From: Salinibacter ruber DSM 13855
GTDB lineage: Bacteria > Bacteroidota > Rhodothermia > Rhodothermales > Salinibacteraceae
Length of the DNA: 64,000 bases
Assembly: GCF_000013045.1 (NCBI RefSeq)
Contig: NC_007677.1
Coordinates: 310,001-374,000, forward strand
Direction of reading: 5' to 3'
Positions 18,638 through 27,526 of this stretch are shown piece by piece. The translations under genes and the position numbers were made by a program. A model generated the notes under the pieces. It did not search any database, was not told where the DNA came from, and was given only the letters and a program-made list of their open reading frames with translations. The stretch's first letter is position 1. Every line of letters starts with the position of its first letter.

Positions 18638-19267
18638 ATGTCTGAATTTCACTGCTCTCAAAACGATAAGAACTTCTCTCGCCAAGACGATGCTCTTCGC
18701 CAGGAGAACAGTCAGGAGCAATCGCCTGCTGGCATCCCGATTCCTGCCACAGTTGAGGTGGTCTTCCTCGAAGCTCTCAGCGGCGACGCGCTGAGGGTAG
18801 GCCTCTCCGTTTCCGAGGTATCTGCGCCCGAGCGCTCCGGAGCAGCTGTCGGGCGAGTCCCCGCCGTGGTCTACCTCTGGGGCATCCAGGCCCCGAGGCC
18901 GGGCCAGCCGTTCGGGGCGGCGGCTACGGAAGCGGCCGGCCGGATTTGCGGAGGGAAGCGTCTCCACGTGGCGGCCCGGCGCGCCGGGCCGGAGGGCCGG
19001 ATTACCGGGAGCGTCGTGGCCGAGGAGACAGGCAGTCCCGGAGAGGACACCACTGGAAAGGACACCACTGGAAAGGGCAATGCTGGAAAGGGCAGCAGTG
19101 GAAATCAGGACGTGGGCCGGGCCCTCATCCGCCTGGGGCTGGCGTGGCAGGACCAGCGGGGGCCTTCCTCCGCTCAGCTACGAAGCCTGGAGCAGGAGGC
19201 CCGCCGGGAGGAGGTGGGGCTCTGGCAGCAGGAGGCCCCAACCCCACCCTGGGCGTGGCGGGAGTGA
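18638..19267 (+). CDS. Staphylococcal nuclease-like (TNase) domain protein
   Basis: 209 residues. The SNase-like OB fold covers about residues 35-205: VVYLWGIQAPRPGQPFGAAATEAAGRIC matches the RLxGIDAPExxQPxGxxA segment, DVGRALIRLGLAWQ matches the dVNxxLvxxGxAW helix, and QEARREEVGLWQQEAPTPPWAWR matches the ARxxxxGLWxxxxPxxPWxWR end. The catalytic Arg/Glu/Asp set is not clearly retained (GIQAP instead of GIDAPE; no obvious YGR), so it may bind nucleic acid rather than cut it. Between strands lies a 20-residue insert of TGKD/TGKG-type repeats encoded by four 15-bp tandem units. No signal peptide. Confidence 0.75.
   Translation: MSEFHCSQNDKNFSRQDDALRQENSQEQSPAGIPIPATVEVVFLEALSGDALRVGLSVSEVSAPERSGAAVGRVPAVVYLWGIQAPRPGQPFGAAATEAAGRICGGKRLHVAARRAGPEGRITGSVVAEETGSPGEDTTGKDTTGKGNAGKGSSGNQDVGRALIRLGLAWQDQRGPSSAQLRSLEQEARREEVGLWQQEAPTPPWAWRE
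19043..19102. repeat. 15-bp tandem repeat, 4 units, in frame within a gene
   Basis: Units at 19043, 19058, 19073 and 19088, all ending in TGGA (for example AAGGACACCACTGGA). They encode five-residue repeats in the SNase-like protein and keep its frame. Confidence 0.9.
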
Positions 19268-19550
19268 AACCAGGTAGGAAAACCCTCCCCGAGGTTCGAA
19301 CGCCTCTGCCCGCTTTGTATTGGCATGCTTGCCCGACACACTCAAGTTAAAAGTACTCTTCGAACGTGCTCTTGCCAGAAGACTCTTGCTAAAAGACAAA
19401 AGATGCGAATCAGGAGTTGAGTAGGACCGGTGCTTGTAGGCTCCGACACGACGTTGAACCGGACCGGCCGAAAACCGAACCACGTTCAGCAGCGGCTGGA
19501 GTCCAATTTGGCAGCTCAACCCCTGATTGGCATGGGTGCGCAAATCAGTG

Positions 19551-20429
19551 TCATGCCCGATCCGCTACGGCCGTTTTGTCATCGGGAGCTTCCTCGCCGT
19601 TGGAGATTTCCTCCGAACGCTGTTCATGTTCGATATACGGAAGCGGCTCGTAGAGCGCCCCCCAGCAGCGCCTAAGAAGCCAGGCCAGAAGAAGGCCCGA
19701 CACGATCAGGGAGAGCCAGCCGACAACAACGCCACTACTCGTCCCGCCCGTGGCAAGCTCAAATCCGGCCTCCATCGGAAGTCCTCCAAACACGGTGATC
19801 GCGTTCCCGATTGCGTGCATCCCGATCGGAGCCCAAAGGCTACGGGTTTCGACGTAAACAAGTATAGCCACTACTCCAAGAATGAATGCGTTTATGACGT
19901 GACCGTGCGGCAGTGCGAACAGCACCGAGGTCACCAGGAGCGCAAGAACAGGTCGGTTCCAGGCGTAGGCCCAGCGCTGATACATCAGGCCCCGGACGAA
20001 AAACTCCTCCACAAGCGGGGCTACGATCACGGCTGATCCGGCCGCTCGAAGATATTCTGTCGTTCCCGTGAGCGATACTGCATTTTTCAGGTACCGGTCA
20101 GCCAGCCAGGGGGACACCTGCTCAAGCCAAGGCAGAAGCAGGTGAAACTCAGCCTCTGCGAGGAGATCGAGAGCAAGGACCCCAACGAGAACAGTGCCCC
20201 ATGCCGACGGGTCGGTCGGAAAAGGGCCAAACAGTGCCGAGAGGTCAAGTCGATGTCTCCATACGGCCTGGCCAAGCCACCCTGTCAAGGTGAGAATGGC
20301 GAGCGTCCAGCCAACTACTCTGTCTGGAAGGTTAAGCCCGAGTGCGCTCTCCACTCCAAGCATCAAGCACAGGAAAAGTAGTCCCCAGAGAGCAAAATAG
20401 CGCAGGCGAATTTTAGAAAGGGCGGTCAT
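19551..20429 (-). CDS. CPBP-family intramembrane metalloprotease
   Basis: 292-residue membrane protein of the CAAX-protease/bacteriocin-processing (Abi) family. The conserved motifs are all present: EEFFVRGLMYQRW (EExxxR), FALPHGH (FxxxH) and HAIGNAI (HxxxN/B), which together bind the catalytic metal within the membrane. About seven to eight hydrophobic segments. In bacteria these enzymes process exported peptides or confer self-protection; no bacteriocin-like gene is adjacent, so the substrate is unknown. The acidic C-terminus (EHEQRSEEISNGEEAPDD) is a halophile feature. Start ATG at 20429 directly precedes the first membrane segment. Confidence 0.9.
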   Translation of the reverse strand: MTALSKIRLRYFALWGLLFLCLMLGVESALGLNLPDRVVGWTLAILTLTGWLGQAVWRHRLDLSALFGPFPTDPSAWGTVLVGVLALDLLAEAEFHLLLPWLEQVSPWLADRYLKNAVSLTGTTEYLRAAGSAVIVAPLVEEFFVRGLMYQRWAYAWNRPVLALLVTSVLFALPHGHVINAFILGVVAILVYVETRSLWAPIGMHAIGNAITVFGGLPMEAGFELATGGTSSGVVVGWLSLIVSGLLLAWLLRRCWGALYEPLPYIEHEQRSEEISNGEEAPDDKTAVADRA

Positions 20430-20582
20430 CTGCGCAAATCAGGAGTTGTACTGCTAAATGAGTCGGGCCGTCAGGCCGGGCCCCAGGCGCTGCTGAGCGC
20501 GATTGAAGCCCTGTCCGATGCGATGCAATACCGCCTGGGAGCCCGCAAACGTCGGTTCTGCTCAAACCCTGATTCGCATTCA

Positions 20583-20655
20583 AAGTAGCCGCTGGCCTTG
20601 AAATAACCGCTGGCCTCCTCAGGGTAGCCGCTGGCCCTGAAGTAGCCAGGGCAGG
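20583..20655. repeat. 18-21-bp tandem repeat, 3+ units
   Basis: AAGTAGCCGCTGGCCTTG, AAATAACCGCTGGCCTCC, then a 21-bp unit and a partial fourth. It lies in the 340-bp gap between the protease gene and the small membrane protein. A minus-strand frame reads GYFRASGYPEEASGYF through it but I do not call a gene. Confidence 0.8.
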
Positions 20656-20769
20656 AGGAAACAGGAAGAGACCGCAAGCTTTCAGGCAAAGTCACGTGCA
20701 GGCAAAGTTACGTGATTGAAGGGCACTTTCTCTTGGCTTCAGTATCGGCGTCAAAACGGCTGAGCTCCA

Positions 20770-20973
20770 ATGATCGACTTTGCTCTCGGCATGGTGTCTG
20801 CCTTCGCGGCCTCATTCGTCCCAGGGCAACTTCTTACTGGAAAGGCCTACGTGCCAGAAGCATGGGTCGAAGTGGAAAAGAACCCGAGGACATACTGGAC
20901 CTCGGTATCCGTGCAGATCGCCATTGGCGCTGTTGCAGCTTTTCTGGCGTTTATGAGCGGGGCCTTCTCGTAG
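20770..20973 (+). CDS. Small two-helix membrane protein
   Basis: 67 residues: a hydrophobic helix at residues 3-20 (FALGMVSAFAASFVPGQLL), a polar connector (KAYVPEAWVEVEKNPRTYW) and a second helix at 46-66 (VSVQIAIGAVAAFLAFMSGAF). Good start ATG; the following 100 bp is repeat-rich. No family recognised. It resembles other short membrane proteins in this region in layout only. Confidence 0.55.
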   Translation: MIDFALGMVSAFAASFVPGQLLTGKAYVPEAWVEVEKNPRTYWTSVSVQIAIGAVAAFLAFMSGAFS

Positions 20974-21043
20974 GCCTTTTCGCAGAAGATTTTGCCGGGG
21001 CGTTGACCCCCCTCTCCGAAAGCAGTCTCAGAGGCCACCCGGG

Positions 21044-21099
21044 CCGACAGGATCAGGTCCGCCGAAAGGCTCGGGTCCGGCCGAAAGGATCAGGTCCGG
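21044..21099. repeat. 18-19-bp tandem repeat, 3 units, overlapping a stop codon
   Basis: Units at 21044, 21062 and 21081 (type CCGAAAGGATCAGGTCCGG). The last unit contains the stop codon (21090-21092) of the minus-strand gene, so the array extends its 3' end into the untranslated region. Confidence 0.85.
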
Positions 21100-21626
21100 C
21101 TGGCGAGCCGACCGGCCAGCTCGCCGGACGGATGTTCAATCTCGGCACCAGGAGGAAGCCGCCGCGCCAGCTTCCCGATCAGCTCCTCGCCGCCTTCAAG
21201 CCCGCGCCCGAACTCAAGGTCCGGCTGGGCCCCTGGCGAAACGAAGATCTTCACAGAACGGCCTCCGATGAACATACGGCGCACCTCGCCGAGAGGAATG
21301 TCCTTGTCGGCATGGAGGGGCCGCTCCTGCCGAAGCCGATCCTCGGTCAGGTGGAAGACCGAGAGAAGTGTCCCCGCCGGTTGGTACCCACTCAGCAGAG
21401 CAATCGTGAGAAAGCATGCGGCCGAGAGCAAATCCAGGGGGCCAGCCCCTGAGAAGATCATCCAGAGCGCGGTGGCGGCCAATGGGGCGGCGGCTGCAAG
21501 CTGCGCGAAGACCGGGCTGTGGTAGAACCGGCCGTACCTGTAGGTGCTTTCCGGTGCCGACCTGTCCGTTCGTTCTAGCGCGGAGGACGGGCTCGTGGAG
21601 GAAGCCTGGCTCGTGGAAGAAGTCAT
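21090..21626 (-). CDS. Two-helix membrane protein with PH-like domain (paralog 1)
   Basis: 178 residues. A Ser/Thr-rich N-terminus is followed by two membrane helices (about 40-85: VFAQLAAAAPLAATALWMIF and LLSAACFLTIALLSG) and a cytoplasmic domain with the pattern L.EDRL...HADKDIPLGEVRRMFIGGRSVKIFV...LEFGRGLEGGEELI..L...LPPGAEI. The layout resembles bacterial PH (YdbT-like) proteins. The next gene on this strand (21736-22221) has the same order and the same closing motif, so they are tandem paralogs. Function unknown. Confidence 0.7.
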   Translation of the reverse strand: MTSSTSQASSTSPSSALERTDRSAPESTYRYGRFYHSPVFAQLAAAAPLAATALWMIFSGAGPLDLLSAACFLTIALLSGYQPAGTLLSVFHLTEDRLRQERPLHADKDIPLGEVRRMFIGGRSVKIFVSPGAQPDLEFGRGLEGGEELIGKLARRLPPGAEIEHPSGELAGRLASRT

Positions 21627-21735
21627 GGCTCAGTGGGAATTTGGTCTTTTCCGAGCTTGTTCTCTCGTGTCAGCCGGCCTTGTGGCCTTCTCGTTCTCCG
21701 GGGGAGGGCCTGCTCCGATTGGCTGCTCTCCTCAA

Positions 21736-22221
21736 TCAGTTTTCCTCTTCCTGACCGAGTCCGGTGATCTTTGCCGCCGGCGGCACGCTCTTGGTCACCC
21801 GCTCCTCAAGCTCCTCGGGGGCTTCGAGTCCCCCGCCGATCGTCAGCGCCGGATTTCCGTCCGGGTCGGTGTAGAGCCAAAGCCCACTTTCAATCGTCGG
21901 GACGTGCACCCGCCGGATCTCACTGATCTGGACGGACTGGTCGTTCCACAGCGGCTGGACCTTTCGAATCTCGTTCTCTCCCACCAGGACGCTCTTCCGG
22001 AAGGCGTTGAAAACAACGAGAACGAGTCCGCCCACGATGCCGGCATCTAGGGCCAGCTCCGACCACTCCCTGGCCGCCACTCCACTGGCGTAGTCCGTCC
22101 CGACGACCAGGAGAAAGAACAGAAGGCCGGACGCGGCCCCCCAGCGCTGGGATTGGGAAAGACCAAAACTGCGGGGCGCGTTTCCTTCAGGAGCGCCATC
22201 AGGATTGGTTTGGCTAGACAT
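21736..22221 (-). CDS. Two-helix membrane protein with PH-like domain (paralog 2)
   Basis: 161 residues from the ATG at 22221. Two membrane helices (SGLLFFLLVVGTDYASGVAA; LALDAGIVGGLVLVVFNAF) precede a domain reading VLVGENEIRKVQPLW, VQISEIRRVHV, LWLYTDPDGNPALTIGGGLEAPEELEERV and VPPAAKITGL. It shares the helix-helix-PH-like order and the GLE-x-x-EEL...PPxAxI ending with its neighbour 110 bp downstream. It is highly acidic at both ends. Function unknown. A duplicate-and-diverge pair is the simplest reading. Confidence 0.72.
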   Translation of the reverse strand: MSSQTNPDGAPEGNAPRSFGLSQSQRWGAASGLLFFLLVVGTDYASGVAAREWSELALDAGIVGGLVLVVFNAFRKSVLVGENEIRKVQPLWNDQSVQISEIRRVHVPTIESGLWLYTDPDGNPALTIGGGLEAPEELEERVTKSVPPAAKITGLGQEEEN

Positions 22222-22475
22222 CGTGCAGGGGCAGCAGTTGGCTGAGGGCAGCGGTGAAAGCTCAGGCGACCGGGATTGAAGGAGAGGACAGGCCCGCGGG
22301 AATAGACTCATCGGGCGGAGGACAAACGGTTTTGCAGGCGCAAAACCGGTAGGCGCAAAAAAGCCAAAGCAGCGGGGATGATCCAGGGCTCCAGGCCCTC
22401 TCAAAAGCGGGACGTTCCCTTTCTCAGAAGCGGAATACTCCTTCTCTCAGAACGAGACATAAAGCCCCCTAAATT

Positions 22476-22660
22476 GAGTTTGCAGAGCGGGCTGGTAGGC
22501 ACCTGATTGCCCGGCAGGTCAAAACCGCAGACCTGGAGGACAACATGGACGTGACGCGGCTGGATTCGGCCGGGAAAAAGACGCGGAGAGGCTCGATAAA
22601 TACCTCCGAGCCCACCGGCGGCTTACCGACAGGAAGGGGAGAGGCAAAGCTGGCAGGTAG
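22476..22660 (+). pseudogene. C-terminal remnant of HD/RelA-SpoT-like hydrolase
   Basis: The stretch reads FAERAGRHLIARQVKTADLEDNMDVTRLDS in one frame, then after a one-base shift DAERLDKYLRAHRRLTDRK and a TAG at 22658. This is the C-terminal half of the HD-domain protein type encoded at 32129-32500 (IVRRVKIADLEDN, RTHRRLAGR). The N-terminal HD part is missing. No start is credible. Confidence 0.75.
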
Positions 22661-22870
22661 CGCCACAGACCACACTGGGGGGCACCGCCGGAACCGTGTC
22701 GTCTGCACTTGTGGCTGTGTGCAACATACGGACGCACTCGGCCCTCACCGTTGAGTGAAAAGCCCCGGAGCGACCCGAGGACAACTCTCTAAGCCAAACA
22801 GACGAGGGAGCAATCCTTCACACAAGGGCAACATGCACCTGTTCTGCAACGGCAGCGCAAGGGAAGAAGC

Positions 22871-23104
22871 TCACGCGGTAGATTTGCCACTACGCCACTC
22901 TTCGACTCCGAACCACCCGGCAAGAACGCACATGCCGATTGGAAGCGTCACTTCAAAGAGAAACCGAAAAACACCGAGCGCACCTCCGGCTTCTTTCGGG
23001 GCCGAACTGATAAGGTTAACAACGGCATATCCGGCCGAGGACACGGCCACAAACGCCCAGGTCCAGAGCCAGAGAAAACTCCGGTCATCCAAATCTTCAG
23101 ACAT
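22871..23104 (-). CDS. Small membrane protein
   Basis: 77 residues with about three hydrophobic segments: LWLWTWAFVAVSSAGYAVVNLI, then LGVFRFLFEVTLPIGMCVLAGWF. The N-terminus MSEDLDD is acidic. No family recognised. It has a plausible ATG at 23104. The overlapping plus-strand frame is less protein-like. Confidence 0.55.
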   Translation of the reverse strand: MSEDLDDRSFLWLWTWAFVAVSSAGYAVVNLISSAPKEAGGALGVFRFLFEVTLPIGMCVLAGWFGVEEWRSGKSTA

Positions 23105-23187
23105 GGCTCTCAGCTAGTCAGGAGAGAACTTGAAAGACTTGAGGCAAAGACTCAAGGCTCACGCAAGCATGCAGGCATGTAGAAGTC

Positions 23188-23485
23188 ATGTCTGTTTCAA
23201 CTAGCATCGGAAAGCCTACCGACAAGCTCAACCGCCAGGCCGACGACTATCCAGGCCGACGAATACCAAATCGGGCGTCTTCAGGACGTCCGGCTTTTCA
23301 ACCAGTCCCTTCGAGACCATCCGAAGGAGGCTTCGGACCTTCGCAGGCTGAGCCTCGCTGAGAAGGGACGAACCATCAAGCCAGGGCGCCGCTTGCTTCG
23401 CTTCGGCGCCGGTCTACGCGGCGTCCGGTCTCATCGTATCCTGCTTCGGATCGATCTCAGTCCAGCCGCAGGCTACCGCAATTAG
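23188..23485 (+). pseudogene. Small gene frameshifted by a 16-bp duplication
   Basis: From the ATG at 23188 the frame reads SVSTSIGKPTDKLNRQADDY. A direct 16-bp duplication (23235-23250 and 23251-23266, CCAGGCCGACGACTAT and CCAGGCCGACGAATAC) then shifts frame. Continuing in the new frame gives ADEYQIGRLQDVRLFNQSL, then DHPKEASDLRRLSLAEKGR, ending at TAG 23485. The downstream frame is protein-like and charged. I do not recognise the family. Without the extra base the gene would be about 98 codons. Confidence 0.5.
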
Positions 23486-23681
23486 GACCACCGTAACCAG
23501 AGGACCGCCTGTAAAAATTCGGCGGCCATGCCGCTTGCCTGAGTCCCACGTGTTTACGAAAACCACCGAGCGAGGCGGAGCAGAGTTAGATCTGATGCAA
23601 CATCTTCTGTATTCGTCTCGAACCTTTCTTTCTAGAGGTGGTTGTTATCTTGCGTCTTTATGTTAATATAATTTCTCTTTT

Positions 23682-26600
23682 ATGTCCCATTCAGCCCCAG
23701 TCGGTGAAGCCAGGCGTCTCGGCGCACTTGGCCGGCTCAATATTCTCGACACCGACTCGGAGGTTGCCTTCGACCAGATCGCAGAGGTCGCCCAACAAGT
23801 CTTCGGCACGCAGGGGGCAGCGGTCAGCCTCGTGGCTGAAGAGCGACAGTGGTTTAAGGCCGCCTGCGGAATCAGCCTCGATGAAACGCCTCGCGAGCAG
23901 TCTTTCTGCACGCACGTTATCGAGGGAGATGGAGTCATGGTTGTGCAGGACGTACAGGCCGACCCCCGCTTCCGGGACAACTCCCTCATTGAGGAAGAAG
24001 GGATTCGGTTCTACGCCGGCGCGCCGCTATCAGTTGGGGATCAGCTCCACGTGGGCACCTTGTGTCTCACGGATCCGGCTCCCAGATCTTTCGGTGAGGA
24101 GGACCGGGCCCTGTTGACACAGCTTGCCAGTGTGGCCACCAATCTGCTGGAGGCACGCTTGCAGGCTCACGAGAATAGGTATCTTACCTCGGCCCTCGAG
24201 CAAGTCGATGAGCCGGTGAGCATCATTGAAGGAAACCCGGAGAAGCCCTCCGAAGCTCGACTTGCCTGGGCTAACGACGCATACGCCGCCAGAGGTGAGA
24301 CGACACAGTCCGCGTTGGAAGGAAAAACGCCCTGGGTCTTCGAGAATCTGGAGAGGGGGTCCGAGACTGAAAGTCGAGTTTGCCATGCCCTAAAGGTCGG
24401 AGAACCGGTGCGCGGCAAGACACCCGAGGACGAAAAGGATGCAGCGCGGCAGACCTTCACGTGGGTGCTGGCCCCCGTCCGCAATCATGAGCAGATCACT
24501 CATTGGATCGTTGTTCAGCAGGACACCACCGAACAGCAGAGGGTTCAGCAGGCGATGCGCACTCAGCGGGATCGTCTGCAGCGCATGCAGGGGGTCGCAC
24601 AAACTGGCGGATGGGAGTACGACCCGAAGTCCGATTCTTTCACGGGGTCTAATGAGTTCTATCGTCTGATTGGCCTCCCGCAAAGTACCAACTTCGATCT
24701 GGAACGTGCTTTTCAACTGTATCCACCCTCCGTGCGGGGCCGCGTGAAGACAGCTGCCCAGCGGTGTCTGGAGGACGGAAGTCCATTTGACATGGAGGTT
24801 CCCCTCGTGTCGGCCACCGGCCAGCATCGAGAAGTCCGGGTTCGCGGAAGTGCTGAGCGAGAAGAGGGACGCACGGCCCGAATGACCGGGACGATTCAGG
24901 ACATCACGACCCGGAAGCAGCGGGAACAGCATTTGAGGCAGGCCAACGCTCTTTTCGAGCACTCCCAAGAAGGGTTCCTACTTTTCGACTTGAAGCAGGA
25001 TGAGGACGAGGCGGAGTTCGTCATCCAAAGGGTGAACCCAGCATACGAACAGATGTCGGGGCGTCGAGCCGATGAGGTCCGCGGACGGTCAGTCAGGGAC
25101 ATTCATGGGGAAGAACAGGGAGCTGAAATTGCATCCCATCTCCGACGCTGTGCCGGGCAGGGGGAGCCGAAAGACTGGGAGATGAAACTGAAGACCAACG
25201 GGAGCATGACGTATTGGTCGGTACAGGCGGCGCCGATTTACGGCGAGGATGGTCAAGTGCAACAGATCACGGCCACGGTCCGCAACGTGACGGAACGGAA
25301 AAACCGTGAAGAGAAGATCCGAGAAAGCCGTGAACGGTGGCGCCTCCTGGTCGAGTCGCATCGCGACCCTGTTCAAATCACCGTCGGAAAGACCATTCAA
25401 TACGTAAATTCCAGTGCTGTGGAGCTGTACGGGGCCTCTGACCCGGAGGAAATTGTTGGAAGGTCCGTGCTGGAGTTTGCCACAAACGATGGTCCTGGGG
25501 CACGCTCTGAAATGGATAAAGCCCTCCAGGCCCACCAAGAAGAACTCCTCCGAGAGGAGCCTCCATCCTTTGAGTACGAGATCAAGCGTCTGGACGGGGA
25601 ACGCCGGGTCGTGGAATTCTACTCTGTTTCCATCAAATACGAGGGGAAACAGGCTGCACAGACGGTGTTGCGGGATGTCACCCAGCAGCGACGAGAAGAA
25701 GCCCGCCTGAGGCACAGAGCCACACATGACCAGCTAACGGGCCTTTACAGAGACTCCGTCTTTCGAGAGCGAGCCCAGCAGGCAATTGACGCGTCCGACG
25801 AGGACAAAGGCGCTCTTCTGTACGTCGATCTCGACCAGTTTAAGAGCATCAACGACAAAAACGGCCACCACGTCGGCGATGCTGTTCTGATGGAAGCGGC
25901 GAACCGGATATGCAGTGTGGTTCGGGACGTGGACCCAGTCGGGCGAATGGGAGGCGACGAGTTCGCCGTCTGGTCTTCATCTGTGACGGACTCCGAGACG
26001 GCCAAGACCATGGCCCAGCGCATCACCCTGGTCTTGGACCAGCCGTACGCAGTGGAGGATCGTTGTCTTCAGGTTGGGGCTAGCGTCGGTTTCGCCGTAT
26101 GCGATTTGGAAGATCAAGATATCGACGGCCTCATTCAGGACGCCGATGCGGCAATGTACCGTGCTAAGTCTTCACCGGACCGCTCGCTGAGCCACCACGG
26201 CCCGTCGGCAGGGAGCAAGAAAAACACCTCCCTCCGAGCTGAGGTGCGACGTGGCATCGACCAGAATGAGTTCGAGCCTCTTTTTCTGCCAGTCGTGCGA
26301 CTCAGTGACGGGAATCTCGTCGGTTTCGAGGTGTTGGCTCGGTGGCGCCGGGAAGACGGAAACCTGGACCCCCCGGACGTCTTCCTGGGGGTTGCTGAGG
26401 AAACCGGAATGATTTCCCCAATCACCCAAAGCGTACTTGAAGAGGCGTGTCGCAAAGTAGAATCCCTCCAACAACACAGAGGCCCGGATCTTTCGGTAGC
26501 GCTAAGCGGCAATTTCTCTCGACAGGAGTTCTTTCGAGAAGAAACTCACGAGTTTGTCCGCCATCTGCTCGAGGAGTACGATCTGGCGCCATCAAACCTC

Positions 26601-27038
26601 ACCATGGAGGTCACCGAGCGGCTTTTGGAGAACGAAAATCAGACCAATACGGCAGTGGTGGACCGGCTCAGGTCGCTGGGTGTCAACGTTGAGATCGATG
26701 ACTTTGGAACGGGATACTCATCGTTTCACTCGCTGCTGCAATTCCCGACCGATGGGCTCAAGCTTGACAAGGGCCTTATCTCGGAGACGACTGCATCGGA
26801 GGACGCGTGTGTTGCAACCCGTTCGGTCATTGAGATGGCCAAGTCCTTGGGCCTACGCGTCACCGCTGAAGGAATCGAGACCACTGCTCAATTGGAAGTC
26901 CTTCGGGACCTCGGCTGCCCACTGGGCCAGGGGTTTTTGTTTTCCCGTCCTGTACCGGCCGGCGACCTTCCGGCCCTGATTGACTCGCCACCGTGGGCGG
27001 ACTTGTGGAAAGACGAGTCCGCCTCGCCTGTCGGATAG
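23682..27038 (+). CDS. GAF-PAS-GGDEF-EAL cyclic-di-GMP enzyme
   Basis: 1118-residue signalling protein. Order: GAF domain (about 15-160), then PAS repeats at about 165-285, 300-410, 420-540 and 550-670, a GGDEF domain (680-830) and an EAL domain (850-1090). The cyclase site GGDEF (757-761) is intact, as is its DxDxFKxINDxxGHxxGD segment. In the phosphodiesterase the key elements are E-V-L (Glu883), EVTE, DDFGTGYSS (1006-1014), LKLDK and AEGIET, so it is likely catalytically competent despite EVL for EAL. No membrane segment: a cytoplasmic sensor. It is the first gene of an operon ending in a polysaccharide synthase and outer-membrane barrel, so c-di-GMP probably controls export of that polymer. 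A TATAAT at 23667 lies only 9 nt before the ATG. Confidence 0.95.
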   Translation: MSHSAPVGEARRLGALGRLNILDTDSEVAFDQIAEVAQQVFGTQGAAVSLVAEERQWFKAACGISLDETPREQSFCTHVIEGDGVMVVQDVQADPRFRDNSLIEEEGIRFYAGAPLSVGDQLHVGTLCLTDPAPRSFGEEDRALLTQLASVATNLLEARLQAHENRYLTSALEQVDEPVSIIEGNPEKPSEARLAWANDAYAARGETTQSALEGKTPWVFENLERGSETESRVCHALKVGEPVRGKTPEDEKDAARQTFTWVLAPVRNHEQITHWIVVQQDTTEQQRVQQAMRTQRDRLQRMQGVAQTGGWEYDPKSDSFTGSNEFYRLIGLPQSTNFDLERAFQLYPPSVRGRVKTAAQRCLEDGSPFDMEVPLVSATGQHREVRVRGSAEREEGRTARMTGTIQDITTRKQREQHLRQANALFEHSQEGFLLFDLKQDEDEAEFVIQRVNPAYEQMSGRRADEVRGRSVRDIHGEEQGAEIASHLRRCAGQGEPKDWEMKLKTNGSMTYWSVQAAPIYGEDGQVQQITATVRNVTERKNREEKIRESRERWRLLVESHRDPVQITVGKTIQYVNSSAVELYGASDPEEIVGRSVLEFATNDGPGARSEMDKALQAHQEELLREEPPSFEYEIKRLDGERRVVEFYSVSIKYEGKQAAQTVLRDVTQQRREEARLRHRATHDQLTGLYRDSVFRERAQQAIDASDEDKGALLYVDLDQFKSINDKNGHHVGDAVLMEAANRICSVVRDVDPVGRMGGDEFAVWSSSVTDSETAKTMAQRITLVLDQPYAVEDRCLQVGASVGFAVCDLEDQDIDGLIQDADAAMYRAKSSPDRSLSHHGPSAGSKKNTSLRAEVRRGIDQNEFEPLFLPVVRLSDGNLVGFEVLARWRREDGNLDPPDVFLGVAEETGMISPITQSVLEEACRKVESLQQHRGPDLSVALSGNFSRQEFFREETHEFVRHLLEEYDLAPSNLTMEVTERLLENENQTNTAVVDRLRSLGVNVEIDDFGTGYSSFHSLLQFPTDGLKLDKGLISETTASEDACVATRSVIEMAKSLGLRVTAEGIETTAQLEVLRDLGCPLGQGFLFSRPVPAGDLPALIDSPPWADLWKDESASPVG

Positions 27039-27092
27039 GTGGGCGGCCCACGTCTCCGTGCCGGTCTTTTGCCCTTTCTTTCCGCCACAGTC

Positions 27093-27509
27093 ATGGCCAA
27101 CCAGTCTCCTTCCATCCCGCCAGCACCGGTTCTTCTAGCCGTCTCCCACGAGCAGGCCCGGGATCTTTTGGCCGACCGACTTCGCCGAGCGGACGCCGAC
27201 GTGCAGTCGGTTGGCAACGGAACGGACGCCCGGCGTGAGATTCAGGAGCAGGCCTTTGGGGTTGTCGTCGCGGAGACGCGCCTGCCCGGACGTTCGGGCC
27301 TGGAGCTGCTCCGCTCTTTTCCGACGCTTCGGCCCCCGTTTGTACTGTTGGGACAACAAGGAAATGACGAAGAGATCGAACGTGCTTTCGAGTTGGGAGC
27401 GGCCGACTACTTCACTCTTCCTTTTTCGCCTTCCATTGCTACAGCCCGCATCATGAGGGTTCCGCGCCTGGTCGCAGCAGCCAGCGGCTCTCGCTTTGTC
27501 TCCAAGTAG
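27093..27509 (+). CDS. Degenerate receiver-domain protein
   Basis: 138 residues with the fold signature of a response-regulator receiver: VLLAVSHEQARDLLADRL, then FGVVVAETRLPGRSGLELLRSF, VLLGQQGNDEEIERAFELGAADYFTLPFSPSI. The phosphoacceptor Asp is replaced by Glu61 (AETRLPG where VxDxxLPG is usual), the acidic pair near residue 18 is missing (AVSHE) and the conserved Lys before Pro-Phe is Leu. It is therefore unlikely to be phosphorylated and may act as a constitutive or protein-interaction module. It starts 54 bp after the GGDEF-EAL gene and ends 17 bp before the HEAT gene. ATG at 27093 chosen over 27039. Confidence 0.85.
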   Translation: MANQSPSIPPAPVLLAVSHEQARDLLADRLRRADADVQSVGNGTDARREIQEQAFGVVVAETRLPGRSGLELLRSFPTLRPPFVLLGQQGNDEEIERAFELGAADYFTLPFSPSIATARIMRVPRLVAAASGSRFVSK

Positions 27510-27526
27510 CTTGCATCCGCACAGGT

